DNA of 51,043 nucleotides from positions 1 to 51,043 of the forward strand of contig CBFHJJ010000009.1 in assembly GCA_965655865.1 (NCBI GenBank), written 5' to 3'. Both the position numbers and the translations under genes were made by a program. Shown here in pieces: positions 34,002 to 42,691 of this stretch. Source of the DNA: MAG-121220-bin8 sp965655865. GTDB lineage: Bacteria; Bacteroidota; Bacteroidia; Flavobacteriales; Flavobacteriaceae. How positions within the stretch are numbered: position 1 is the stretch's first letter; the number at the start of each line of letters is the position of its first letter. The notes under the pieces were generated by a model. It searched no databases. It had not been told where the DNA came from and worked only from the letters and a program-made list of their open reading frames with translations.

Positions 34002-35105
34002 CTATTTTGTTATTATATCTAAAGCTACTCTTTTACTTGTACCGAAGTTTCCTAAAATTGAAGTTAACTCATCATATTTAACTTTCAATGATTTTCTGTG
34101 GTTTAAATCTAGAATTTTTTTGAGTTCTTTAGTAATTTTATTTTTATTACAATCATGCTGTATCAATTCTTTTACAATTTCTTGGTCCATTATAAGATTG
34201 ACAAGCGAAATGTATTTAATATTTACTATCAATTTAGCTATAACGAAACTAAAATAACTGCTCTTATAACAAACAACTTGGGGGACTTTAAATAATGCTG
34301 TTTCAAGAGTTGCTGTTCCGCTAGTTACAATAGCTGCATATGAAACAGATAGAAGTTCATAAGTTTTATTTTCAATTACTTTTATTTTTTTGTTTTTAAT
34401 AATTGATGTGTAATAGCTAAGTTCTATATTTGGCGCTCCTGCAACAATAAATTGATACTCTTTAAAACATTCAACTGTTTCAATTACCGTATTTAAAATC
34501 TTTTTAATTTCTTGTTTTCTGCTTCCAGGTAAAATTGCAATTATTGGTTTTTTATCAGTTGTTATGAGTTTGTTTGATGAAGTATTATTCGTTTTAAAAT
34601 TATAAATACTATCTGTTAATGGATGTCCTAAAAATTTAACAGGATAATTATGTTTAGACTCAAAAAACTCTTTTTCAAATGGAAGAATGACATATAAAGA
34701 ATTGATATATTTTTTTATTTCTTTTATTCTTTTTTCATTCCATGCCCAAAGTTGAGGAGCTATGTAATATATAGTTTCGAACTTATATTTTTTTGACCAT
34801 TTTGCGATTCTCATATTAAATCCAGGGTAGTCAATAAATATAATTTTATCAGGACTGAACTCTAATATGTCCTTTTTACAAAAGCTTATATTTTTTAGAA
34901 TAGTTCTTATGTTTATTAGAACTTCATAAAAACCCATAAATGCCAAATCTTTAAAATGTTTTACAATTTTAGCTCCAGCGTCTTGCATTTTATCACCTCC
35001 CCAGGCTCTAATGTCTGCATTTGGATCCAACTCAATAATTTCTTTTATTAAATTAGACCCGTGTAAATCACCTGATGCTTCTCCAGCAATTATGTAATAC
35101 TTCAT
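34002..35105 (-). CDS. lpxB: Lipid-A-disaccharide synthase
   Basis: LpxB joins UDP-diacylglucosamine and lipid X to form the lipid A disaccharide at the inner membrane. The 367-residue GT19 glycosyltransferase begins MKYYIIAGEASGDLHGSNLI, the family signature, and has AWGGDKMQDAGA, FIDYPGFNMRIAKW, YYIAPQLWAWNEKRIK and ILPGSRKQEI in the expected order. It follows surE by four bases and is grouped with waaA further upstream on this strand, so two lipid A-core genes share the region. Confidence 0.96.
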   Translation of the reverse strand: MKYYIIAGEASGDLHGSNLIKEIIELDPNADIRAWGGDKMQDAGAKIVKHFKDLAFMGFYEVLINIRTILKNISFCKKDILEFSPDKIIFIDYPGFNMRIAKWSKKYKFETIYYIAPQLWAWNEKRIKEIKKYINSLYVILPFEKEFFESKHNYPVKFLGHPLTDSIYNFKTNNTSSNKLITTDKKPIIAILPGSRKQEIKKILNTVIETVECFKEYQFIVAGAPNIELSYYTSIIKNKKIKVIENKTYELLSVSYAAIVTSGTATLETALFKVPQVVCYKSSYFSFVIAKLIVNIKYISLVNLIMDQEIVKELIQHDCNKNKITKELKKILDLNHRKSLKVKYDELTSILGNFGTSKRVALDIITK

Positions 35106-35109
35106 TGAT

Positions 35110-35880
35110 TTAGAAATCCCAGTTTTTTAATTTTTTAATATTATCATGATCAGTCATGTCAAATTTTACAGGAACTATTGAAATGAATCCATTTGCGAGT
35201 GCCCATTCGTCCGAATCATTTCCTTCATCCTTATTTATAAATTCTCCAGTGAGCCAATAATATTCTTTGCCCTGAGGATTTTTTCTTTTATCAAACTTTT
35301 CGACCCAATAAGCATTTGCTTGTCTACATATTTTAATTCCTTTAATATCAGCCCCTTTTAACTTAGGAAAATTTATATTTAATGCATTTCCTTTAGGAAT
35401 ACCCTCTTTCAGAGCTTTTTTAGTGATATTAATTATATGTTCTTTTATTGTTTCAAAATCTGCATCCCAACTATAATCTAATAATGAAAATCCTATTGCA
35501 GGTATTCCTTCAACACTTGCTTCCACAGCTGCACTCATTGTTCCAGAATATATTACATTAATAGAAGAATTTGATCCATGATTAACACCAGAAACACAAA
35601 GGTCAGGTTTTCTGTCTAAAATTTCGTTAATTCCTAATTTCACACAATCAGCTGGAGTTCCAGAGCAAGAATATTCTTTTTGAGGACCGTCGTCAATTTT
35701 TATTGCGTTACAATGTAAAGTTGAATTTATAGTTATAGCATGCCCCATTGCAGACTGTGGACTGTCAGGTGCCACAACTACTACATCACCTATTGTATTC
35801 ATTGCAGAAATTAATGTTCTAATTCCAGGTGCTGATATCCCGTCGTCATTTGTAACTAATATTAGAGGTTTTTTTGACAT
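35110..35880 (-). CDS. surE: 5'/3'-nucleotidase SurE
   Basis: SurE is a survival-related phosphatase acting on nucleoside monophosphates. The 256-residue protein begins MSKKPLILVTNDDGISAPG with the metal ligands Asp12 and Asp13, then VVAPDSPQSAMGHAIT, CSGTPADCVKLGI and VSGVNHGSNSSINVIYSGTM, the remaining active-site elements. The surE-lpxB pairing is common in flavobacteria. Confidence 0.96.
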   Translation of the reverse strand: MSKKPLILVTNDDGISAPGIRTLISAMNTIGDVVVVAPDSPQSAMGHAITINSTLHCNAIKIDDGPQKEYSCSGTPADCVKLGINEILDRKPDLCVSGVNHGSNSSINVIYSGTMSAAVEASVEGIPAIGFSLLDYSWDADFETIKEHIINITKKALKEGIPKGNALNINFPKLKGADIKGIKICRQANAYWVEKFDKRKNPQGKEYYWLTGEFINKDEGNDSDEWALANGFISIVPVKFDMTDHDNIKKLKNWDF

Positions 35881-35925
35881 TTATATTTTTTATAAAATTA
35901 ATTTAAATTGGTAGAGATAGCTAAT

Positions 35926-36630
35926 TTATCTTAGTGTCCATATTTCATTAATAGGATTTCCTTTACTGCTAAATCCTTTATGATTCCACATGCCATTCTT
36001 TAAATTATAATCAAATTCGAGTTTCATCCCCACTCTTGAAATATCTCTTGAGAAATATTCAATAACTTCACTATACTTGCCATTTTCGGTTGTATATCTT
36101 CCTCCTCCAGTTGCCATAAATTTTTTTGATTCGGTATTATATGCTATCCACTGAAACCTTGTTCCAGATAGAATTTTCATTGTTTTTCTTGGTTTGGAAA
36201 TATCTCTTTCTTGTTTTTTACCATCTCGTATTCTAGCGGACATCAACCAAGCACCATTTAATTCTCCTGGGACACCATTGTCAATTTTAGTAAATTTCAT
36301 TTCACTGCCAACGATTTCTAAAAATTCATCATCAATATTAATATCAAACACCACTGCACTTCCTACTCGCTCTGGATTATCAGTATCAAATTCTACTACT
36401 TCAGTCATTGTTTTCCCTTCCAATACCCAAGTGCCTCCATTTGTATGAATAAGCTTTCCTGTTGTACTTTCATAAATACTTATACTTTGATGAGACTCTG
36501 AGAAAATGACTATACTTCTTAATTCTTTCCCATTATTTGATGTATGTATTCTCTCCCAAGCTCCAATCGGGTTTTGAGCATTTAGTGTAATTGATAGTAA
36601 AATTGTAATTGAGAGAATTATTGTTTTCAT
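35926..36630 (-). CDS. Secreted lipocalin-like protein with two internal repeats
   Basis: This 234-residue protein has a signal peptide (about residues 1-18, ending LNAQ) and no lipobox. The mature part contains two related halves: GAWERI...GGTWVLEGKTMTEVVEF...SAVVFDINI and GAWLMSARI...GGGRYTTENGKYSEVIEYF...GMKLEFDYN. Each half looks like a lipocalin-like beta-barrel domain of the kind seen in small Bacteroidota proteins such as DUF4488. The function is unknown. It overlaps the waaA stop by four bases and is probably cotranscribed with it. Confidence 0.72.
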   Translation of the reverse strand: MKTIILSITILLSITLNAQNPIGAWERIHTSNNGKELRSIVIFSESHQSISIYESTTGKLIHTNGGTWVLEGKTMTEVVEFDTDNPERVGSAVVFDINIDDEFLEIVGSEMKFTKIDNGVPGELNGAWLMSARIRDGKKQERDISKPRKTMKILSGTRFQWIAYNTESKKFMATGGGRYTTENGKYSEVIEYFSRDISRVGMKLEFDYNLKNGMWNHKGFSSKGNPINEIWTLR

Positions 36631-37865
36631 TTTGTTTCTTTTAAATATGAAATAACATTTTTAGTAGTTCCTAGGTTTGATTTAATGTAGTTAAAATTAA
36701 TTTCTCCCATTTCAATTCTTGTTCTTTTATTTTCAATTAGCTTATTTAAAACACTTTGAAATTCTTTAGCATTTTTTACACTTACAGCTCCTTTTTCAGC
36801 GATAAGATCTTTGGCTTCTGGAAAGTTTAAGTAGTTTTTCCCAATTAGTATAGGATTTTTAAAAATAGCAGGTTCAAGAATATTGTGTAATCCAGAGTTA
36901 CTCATTCCACCGCCAACATAAGAAATATCAGAATAACTATAAAGTCTAGTAAGAAGACCTATAGAGTCTATTATTAAGACTTTAGCTGTATTAAAATTGT
37001 TTTGATTTAAATTAGAATGGATTATACTTTCACATTTAAGTGTATCTTGAAATTTATTTATTTGTTTTTTATTAATTTGATGAGGTACAATAATCCATAC
37101 TAAATCATTATTATCATTTATAGAATTAATCATAATAGATTCATCTTCCTTCCAAGTGCTTCCAGCAACCAAACAAATTTTATCTCCTATAAACTCTTTA
37201 ATATTTTTAATTTCATTATTTTGATTTAGTAAAGAATTAACCCTGTCAAACCTTGAGTCTCCCATCAATGTACAATTAGTAATATTATGACTTGCTAATA
37301 GATTTTTTGATTCTTTATTTTGAACAAAAAAGTGAGTAATTGATGATTTTAATAAATTTAAAAATCCTGAACCATACCATTTAAAAAACCAATGATTTTC
37401 ACGAAACAATCCGGCTAATAGATAAGTGGGTACATTATTATTTTTTAAATTTTGTAAGTAATTTGGCCAAAACTCATATTTAACAAAAAATGCCATTTTT
37501 AAATTAAGTAGTGAAATGAATTTTTTTGCATTGTAAGGAGAATCCAATGGTAGATATATTGTTAAATCACCAATGGAGTTGTTTTTTCTTACTTCATAGC
37601 CTGAGGAGGAAAAAAATGAAAGTATTATTTTATGATTTTTATATAATGATTTAATTTCTTTAAATATTGGAAGACCTTGTTCGTATTCTCCTAATGATGC
37701 AACATGTATCCATATGTGATTATCGTTTTTAGAAACACTGTTCTCTAAATTTTTTAAAACATTTTTTCTTTCATTGTTAAATGATCTAATTTTTGAATTA
37801 AAATATTTAAGTATGAACATAAGGGCTCTTACTTTTATAATAGCTATGTTATAGATTACCCTCAT
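36627..37865 (-). CDS. waaA: 3-deoxy-D-manno-octulosonic acid (Kdo) transferase
   Basis: WaaA adds Kdo to lipid IVA. The 412-residue protein has an N-terminal membrane-associated helix, the motif HVASLGEYEQG with the catalytic Glu60, an N-terminal Rossmann domain (ILSFFSSSGYEVRK, FFVKYEFWPNYL), and the C-terminal nucleotide-sugar domain (LVAGSTWKEDE, YVGGGMSNSGLHNILEPA). A -7 box on this strand ends only seven bases before the ATG, which implies a very short leader. It is divergent from the DegT aminotransferase gene. Confidence 0.95.
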   Translation of the reverse strand: MRVIYNIAIIKVRALMFILKYFNSKIRSFNNERKNVLKNLENSVSKNDNHIWIHVASLGEYEQGLPIFKEIKSLYKNHKIILSFFSSSGYEVRKNNSIGDLTIYLPLDSPYNAKKFISLLNLKMAFFVKYEFWPNYLQNLKNNNVPTYLLAGLFRENHWFFKWYGSGFLNLLKSSITHFFVQNKESKNLLASHNITNCTLMGDSRFDRVNSLLNQNNEIKNIKEFIGDKICLVAGSTWKEDESIMINSINDNNDLVWIIVPHQINKKQINKFQDTLKCESIIHSNLNQNNFNTAKVLIIDSIGLLTRLYSYSDISYVGGGMSNSGLHNILEPAIFKNPILIGKNYLNFPEAKDLIAEKGAVSVKNAKEFQSVLNKLIENKRTRIEMGEINFNYIKSNLGTTKNVISYLKETK

Positions 37866-37872
37866 TGTATCA

Positions 37873-37880
37873 CAAAAATA
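37873..37880 (-). promoter_or_regulatory. Putative -7 promoter box of waaA
   Basis: The plus strand reads CAAAAATA, so the minus strand reads TATTTTTG, matching TAnnTTTG. It ends seven bases before the waaA ATG. Confidence 0.5.
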
Positions 37881-37952
37881 CTGTTTTAGTATTTTGTAAA
37901 TATATTCATTCTAAAACTCTGTATTTTCTTATTTTTACAGAAATTTAATAAT

Positions 37953-39095
37953 ATGAGAAAACTACAGATGGTTGATTTAAAAACTCAGTACGAGTTTATT
38001 AAAGATGAAGTTGACTCCTCAGTTTTAGATATATTTAAAAATGGAACGTTTATTAATGGACCGTCTGTCAAAAAATTTCAATCTGATTTAGAAAATTATT
38101 TAAATGTAAAACATGTAATTCCCTGTGCTAATGGTACAGATGCATTACAAATAGCATTAATGAGTTTGGATTTGCAGCCTGGAGATGAAATTATTACTTC
38201 AGATTTTACTTTTGCTGCAACTGTTGAAGTGATTGCGTTATTACGTTTAAAACCAGTCTTGGTTGATATAGAAGAAGAAACTTTTAATATTAATTGTGAT
38301 GAAATTCAAAAAGCGATAACCCCAAAAACTAAAGCTATTATTCCAGTTCATTTATTTGGTCAAGTTGCAAATATGGACCGGGTTATGGATATTGCAAAAA
38401 CTAATAATCTATTCGTGATTGAAGATAATGCTCAGGGTATTGGATCTACTTATTTCTCTTCAAATAATACTAAACATAAATCTGGTACTATTGGAGATCT
38501 TGGTACAACATCTTTCTTTCCATCTAAAAATTTAGGATGCTATGGAGATGGTGGAGCAATTTTTACAAATAATGATGATTTAGCACATACTATAAGAGGA
38601 ATTGTTAATCATGGAATGTATGTTAGATATCATCATGATGTTGTTGGAGTAAATTCAAGATTAGATAGTGTTCAAGCAGCTATATTATCAGTGAAATTAC
38701 CACTGCTAGACTTTTATAATGAAAGAAGAAAAGAAGCTTCTCTTTTATATTCAAATGAATTAAATCAAAATAAAAATCTTTTAACTCCAATTGTAAAGAA
38801 TGATTGTCAATCTCATGTATTCCATCAATATACTCTTAGGGTTTTAAGCGGAAATAGAGACGAACTGTCTAAATTTTTAAACGATAATAATATTCCTCAT
38901 GGTATTTATTATCCAATTCCATTACACAAACAAAAAGCTTATACAGACATTAATTACAATGAAGAAAACTTTAAAATATCTAATATGATGTCAGAGCAAG
39001 TTATTTCTTTACCGATGCATTCTGAGTTAGACAATGATCAGATCAAATTTATTTGTAATAAAGTAAAAGAATTTTTTAAAGCTCAGGAAAACTAA
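37953..39095 (+). CDS. DegT/DnrJ/EryC1/StrS-family aminotransferase
   Basis: These PLP enzymes aminate keto-sugars for surface polysaccharides. The 380-residue protein shows the fold in order: FINGPSVKKFQ, CANGTDALQIAL, SDFTFAATVEVIALL, PVHLFGQ, VIEDNAQGIGS and the PLP lysine in TSFFPSKNLGCYGDGGA (Lys192), then YHHDVVGVNSRLDSVQAAIL. It is divergent from waaA and convergent with fabD, overlapping it by 20 bases. Its neighbour waaA suggests a lipopolysaccharide or O-antigen role, but the exact sugar is not determined. Confidence 0.94.
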   Translation: MRKLQMVDLKTQYEFIKDEVDSSVLDIFKNGTFINGPSVKKFQSDLENYLNVKHVIPCANGTDALQIALMSLDLQPGDEIITSDFTFAATVEVIALLRLKPVLVDIEEETFNINCDEIQKAITPKTKAIIPVHLFGQVANMDRVMDIAKTNNLFVIEDNAQGIGSTYFSSNNTKHKSGTIGDLGTTSFFPSKNLGCYGDGGAIFTNNDDLAHTIRGIVNHGMYVRYHHDVVGVNSRLDSVQAAILSVKLPLLDFYNERRKEASLLYSNELNQNKNLLTPIVKNDCQSHVFHQYTLRVLSGNRDELSKFLNDNNIPHGIYYPIPLHKQKAYTDINYNEENFKISNMMSEQVISLPMHSELDNDQIKFICNKVKEFFKAQEN

Positions 39096-39957
39096 CGTCT
39101 ACGTTTCTTTCAATTTTTTTAACAAGACCTTGTAAAACTTTTCCAGGGCCAATTTCAACAAAACTTGTTGTTCCATTTTTAATCATCTCATTTACACTCT
39201 GAGTCCATTTTACAGGTGAGGTAAGTTGAGAGATTAAATTTTCTTTAATTTTTTCAACCGATGTTTCAGCTTTAGCATTTACATTTTGATATATCGGACA
39301 AATAGGTTCATTGAAAGAAGCCTTTTCAATGGCAAGTGATAGTTCTTTTTTTGCATCAATCATAAGTTCAGAGTGAAAAGCACCTCCAACAGGCAGTATA
39401 AGAGCTCTTCTAGCTCCAGCATTACTTAGTTTCTCGCAAGCTAATTTAACTGCAGTTAACTCTCCTGAAATAACAACTTGTCCAGGACAATTATAATTTG
39501 CTGCTACAACAACTCCTTCAACTTCTTCACATATTTCTTCAATTATATTATTTTCTAATGCTAGAATTGCAGCCATAGTGCCATTTGTATTTTCACATGA
39601 TTTTTGCATTGCTTTGGCTCTTGTTGAAACTAATTTAAGTCCATCTTCATAATTTAATACTCCAGAAGCAACCAATGCCGAAAATTCACCAAGCGAATGA
39701 CCTGCAACTAAGTCTGGTTTAAAAGATTCCCCAAGAACTTTCAAAATAGCCATAGAATGAATGAAAATTGCAGGTTGTGTAACTTTTGTTTGGGTTAAAT
39801 CTTCTTTTGACCCTTCAAACATTATCTTAGAAATATCAAATTCTAAAATTTCTTCAGCTTTTGAAAATAAAGGTTTTATTGTATCATACTTCAAAAATAA
39901 ATCATGACACATTCCAGTAAATTGAGATCCTTGTCCAGGAAATATATATGCTTTCAT
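39076..39957 (-). CDS. fabD: Malonyl-CoA:ACP transacylase FabD
   Basis: FabD loads malonyl groups on acyl carrier protein for fatty acid synthesis. The 293-residue protein starts MKAYIFPGQGSQFTGM, has the nucleophile in VAGHSLGEFSAL (Ser88), the GxQ-like TQPAIFIHS segment, and the catalytic histidine in PVGGAFHSELM. The end, FVEIGPGKVLQGL, is conserved. It directly follows the 2TM-DHFR fusion gene with no spacer. Confidence 0.97.
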   Translation of the reverse strand: MKAYIFPGQGSQFTGMCHDLFLKYDTIKPLFSKAEEILEFDISKIMFEGSKEDLTQTKVTQPAIFIHSMAILKVLGESFKPDLVAGHSLGEFSALVASGVLNYEDGLKLVSTRAKAMQKSCENTNGTMAAILALENNIIEEICEEVEGVVVAANYNCPGQVVISGELTAVKLACEKLSNAGARRALILPVGGAFHSELMIDAKKELSLAIEKASFNEPICPIYQNVNAKAETSVEKIKENLISQLTSPVKWTQSVNEMIKNGTTSFVEIGPGKVLQGLVKKIERNVDVSFPEL

Positions 39958-40860
39958 TTATTTGATTTTATCATATCTTAAAAATGAAAAATCATATTCA
40001 TTTTTTTCATCTTTAAGTCTTTTTTCACGTTTAACTTCTTGCCATTTTTCTAAATCTATCTCGGGAAATGAAGTGTCTCCCTCAATTGAAGTATGAACTC
40101 TTGTTAGTTCCACTCTATCAGCTATGTCAATGGATAACTTATATATTTCACCACCACCAATAATAAATGGTTGATCATCTTTTTCAGCTACTTTTAATGC
40201 CTTTTCCAATGAGTTTACAACTATAGCGTTTTCTGCTTGATAATCAGTTTTTCGAGTTATAATTACGTTAGTTCTGTTTGGAAGAGCTTTAGGCATTGAT
40301 TCAAAAGTTTTTCTTCCCATTATAACAAAATGTCCTTTTGTTAAATCTTTAAAATGTTTGAGGTCATCACTTAAATGCCAAATTAATTTATTGTCTTTTC
40401 CAATAATATTATTTTCACTTGCTGCTGCAATTAAAGTAACTGTATTTTTTGGATTATTTTGTGAAAATAATTGAGATTCTGCAATCACTCTAGCCTCTTT
40501 TTCAAGTTCAGTTTTTATTTCAGCAATTTTAATTTGTTGTTTATCTATCAATTTTTTCATTTGCTTTTTTTCCCATTCTTTTCCCATAAATTTATTCGTT
40601 ATATAGACATTAAATGTGTGGAACAAAAAAAGAATTAACCATATTGAGCATATCCAGTAGGACCAGGGGTAATCAAATAAAACAATTTCTTGTTTAAAAT
40701 CAAATATTAAATTAGATGCTAATAAAGATATAATACTAATAATCATTAAAGAGAAATGAAAAAATAGTCTTTTTTTAGACTTTACTCTGCTTTGAGCATA
40801 TTCAATTAATGCAATTTGATCTTCATTAATATCAGAACTATTATTGTTTTTAAATAGCAT
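39958..40860 (-). CDS. folA: Membrane-anchored dihydrofolate reductase (2TM domain fused to DHFR)
   Basis: This 300-residue protein joins two parts. Residues 1-95 match the Bacteroidota 2TM domain: a charged N terminus, transmembrane helices near 33-52 and 65-86, and the FMGKEWEKKQMKKL motif after the second helix. A charged helical linker (about 95-130) follows. Residues 140-300 are a complete dihydrofolate reductase: TLIAAASENNIIGKDNKLIWHLSDDL with the catalytic acid Asp166, GHFVIMGRKTFESMP, NVIITRK, FIIGGGEIYK and GDTSFPEID. DHFR is normally soluble and about 160 residues, so this one should be tethered to the membrane with the enzyme on the cytoplasmic side. The frame is open throughout and has no internal stop. 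Confidence 0.93.
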   Translation of the reverse strand: MLFKNNNSSDINEDQIALIEYAQSRVKSKKRLFFHFSLMIISIISLLASNLIFDFKQEIVLFDYPWSYWICSIWLILFLFHTFNVYITNKFMGKEWEKKQMKKLIDKQQIKIAEIKTELEKEARVIAESQLFSQNNPKNTVTLIAAASENNIIGKDNKLIWHLSDDLKHFKDLTKGHFVIMGRKTFESMPKALPNRTNVIITRKTDYQAENAIVVNSLEKALKVAEKDDQPFIIGGGEIYKLSIDIADRVELTRVHTSIEGDTSFPEIDLEKWQEVKREKRLKDEKNEYDFSFLRYDKIK

Positions 40861-40877
40861 AATTGTAAATTGAGGTA

Positions 40878-40885
40878 CAAAAATA
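40878..40885 (-). promoter_or_regulatory. Putative -7 promoter box of the 2TM-DHFR/fabD pair
   Basis: The plus strand reads CAAAAATA, giving TATTTTTG on the minus strand. It ends 17 bases before the fusion gene's ATG at 40860. Confidence 0.5.
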
Positions 40886-40925
40886 ATATTTTAAATCACA
40901 TTATTAATTTTTATAATCATTATCA

Positions 40926-41981
40926 ATGAAATTTCCTGCTTTAGAAAAAAAAATTTATCTAGATACGGCAAGATCCGGATTAATGTATAATGATTTAATT
41001 ATTTGGAGAAATAGACATGAAATTGATTTTTTAAACAGAGGAAGTCAATTTAGATTAGATAATGGAGATTTATGCAGTTGTGAGTCAACTAAATCTTCCG
41101 CTGAAAGCTTATTAAATAACACTAAAATTGAAATAAATAATTTTTTAGGATCTAATAATTTGACTACGTTTCTTGTTCAAAATTTCTCAATCGGTTTAAG
41201 TTTATTGCTTAAAGCTGTTAAGCCCAGTAAAACTGTTTTGATTGTAAATAATGACTACTCAAGTATAATAAACCAAGTAGCATGCTCTGGATTAAACTAC
41301 AATTTTGTAGAAAATAATTTTGATGTTGAAGCTCAAATACTTAAAGGAATCATAAAACATAGTCCAGATATATTTATTTTTTCTATTGTTCAACATATTG
41401 ACGGTACTTTGATTGATTTAGATTTTATCAAAGAAATCAAAAAAGATTTTCCTCAGATTTTAATTATTGCTGATGGAACACAGTTTTGTGGAACCAAATT
41501 TTTTAATTTTCAAGATTCAGAAATAGATGTTTTAATTAGTAGTGGATACAAATGGATGTTAGGCGGATATGGAAATGGTTTTGTTTCATTTAATAAAAAA
41601 TATCAAAAGTCCCATTTTGAAATTTCTGAAAAACATTTTGTGAATTTATTTGAACCTGGACATCATGACACTTTAAATTTTGGCAGTTTACTTTTTTCTT
41701 TAAAAAAGATGTCAGATTTCGGTTTAGATAAAATTGAAAAAAGAATCAGTTCACTTTCACTCTATACTTTTGAAAAACTAAAAAGAAAAAGATTACTAAC
41801 GTCTAAAATCTATAAAAGATTAACACATTCAAATATTTTCAATATTAAGGGTGATGATAAGTTATACCAACAACTTCTATCAAACAATGTGATATGTTCT
41901 CAGCGCGGTGAGGGAATAAGAATTAGTATTAATTTTTATAACACTAAAGAAGAAATAGATTACTTTTTATCTCTTGTGTAA
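40926..41981 (+). CDS. Class V aminotransferase/cysteine desulfurase-like protein
   Basis: This 351-residue PLP-dependent enzyme has the fold-type I signatures IYLDTARSGL at the N terminus, the PLP-contacting IADGTQ (Asp183, Gln186) and the Schiff-base lysine in SSGYKWMLGGYGNGF (Lys209). It is somewhat shorter than typical cysteine desulfurases, and I see no catalytic-loop cysteine in the position used by IscS/SufS (the region after residue 225 has FEPGHHDTLNFGSL), so it may be an aminotransferase or lyase of other substrate. The gene is divergent from the DHFR fusion and ends two bases before the convergent lipoprotein. Confidence 0.82.
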   Translation: MKFPALEKKIYLDTARSGLMYNDLIIWRNRHEIDFLNRGSQFRLDNGDLCSCESTKSSAESLLNNTKIEINNFLGSNNLTTFLVQNFSIGLSLLLKAVKPSKTVLIVNNDYSSIINQVACSGLNYNFVENNFDVEAQILKGIIKHSPDIFIFSIVQHIDGTLIDLDFIKEIKKDFPQILIIADGTQFCGTKFFNFQDSEIDVLISSGYKWMLGGYGNGFVSFNKKYQKSHFEISEKHFVNLFEPGHHDTLNFGSLLFSLKKMSDFGLDKIEKRISSLSLYTFEKLKRKRLLTSKIYKRLTHSNIFNIKGDDKLYQQLLSNNVICSQRGEGIRISINFYNTKEEIDYFLSLV

Positions 41982-41983
41982 AT

Positions 41984-42691
41984 CTATTCTAATACAGTAA
42001 ATGTTGATATTCCAGAATCCGAAGATGTTCCATGATTATCTTTAGTGACTACTCTCCAATAATATACTCCAGGTGTGTTTAAAGAAACAGTTCTTTTTCT
42101 AGCACCATAATTAGAAATAATTTTTTTTGTAGCCGGACTATCTTCATCTTGATCAAGGTATAAATCAAAACTGTGAGTGTCATTAGCATCAATATCTGAA
42201 AAGGACCAAGACAACGATACACTACCAGAACTGACAGAAGAGCCAGGTTTAGGTGTTAGAATCTCGGCTGGAAATGGCGCATGATTTTTTAATGCCTCCC
42301 CAGAAAGGTAAAACTTCCATTTATCACTTTCTGCAACAAAACTTGTAGTGTTGGTTGATATAACTTGCCATGAATATGGAAATCCTTTAGTCAAAGTAAT
42401 TTCAACAGATGTTGAGGTAGTTGTATTAGTGATTATGTCATTAGTAAGCAAATTTTTAATATTTAAAGTATAAGAAGTAGTGTTTTCTGATGAGTTCCAT
42501 TCGAATTTTACTGCATCAACTTCTAAACATTCTGTGTTATTAGCAGGCTTGCTTAGAACGGCTTTAGATGGTTTTTGTGGTGTTGGTGGATCAACCGGAC
42601 CAACTCCGCCTCCTTCTCCTTCAGCGCTTCCGCCACATGATATTAATAAAATACTAATAAGACATACTGTAGATAATAAAACTTTTCTCAT
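41984..42691 (-). CDS. Lipoprotein with two fibronectin type III-like domains
   Basis: This 235-residue protein has a lipobox LISC (Cys19) followed by a Gly/Glu/Pro-rich spacer (GGSAEGEGGGVGPVDPP). Two beta-sandwich domains follow: one with TECLEVDAVKFEWNSSENTT and FPYSWQVIST, the other with GSVSLSWSFSDIDANDTH and GVYYWRVVTKDNHG. The W-x-(x)-aromatic repeats and YYWRV motif are typical of FN3-like domains on secreted proteins. It is probably surface-exposed. It overlaps by one base the gene for the 1417-residue T9SS protein and may bind or assist it. Confidence 0.75.
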   Translation of the reverse strand: MRKVLLSTVCLISILLISCGGSAEGEGGGVGPVDPPTPQKPSKAVLSKPANNTECLEVDAVKFEWNSSENTTSYTLNIKNLLTNDIITNTTTSTSVEITLTKGFPYSWQVISTNTTSFVAESDKWKFYLSGEALKNHAPFPAEILTPKPGSSVSSGSVSLSWSFSDIDANDTHSFDLYLDQDEDSPATKKIISNYGARKRTVSLNTPGVYYWRVVTKDNHGTSSDSGISTFTVLE

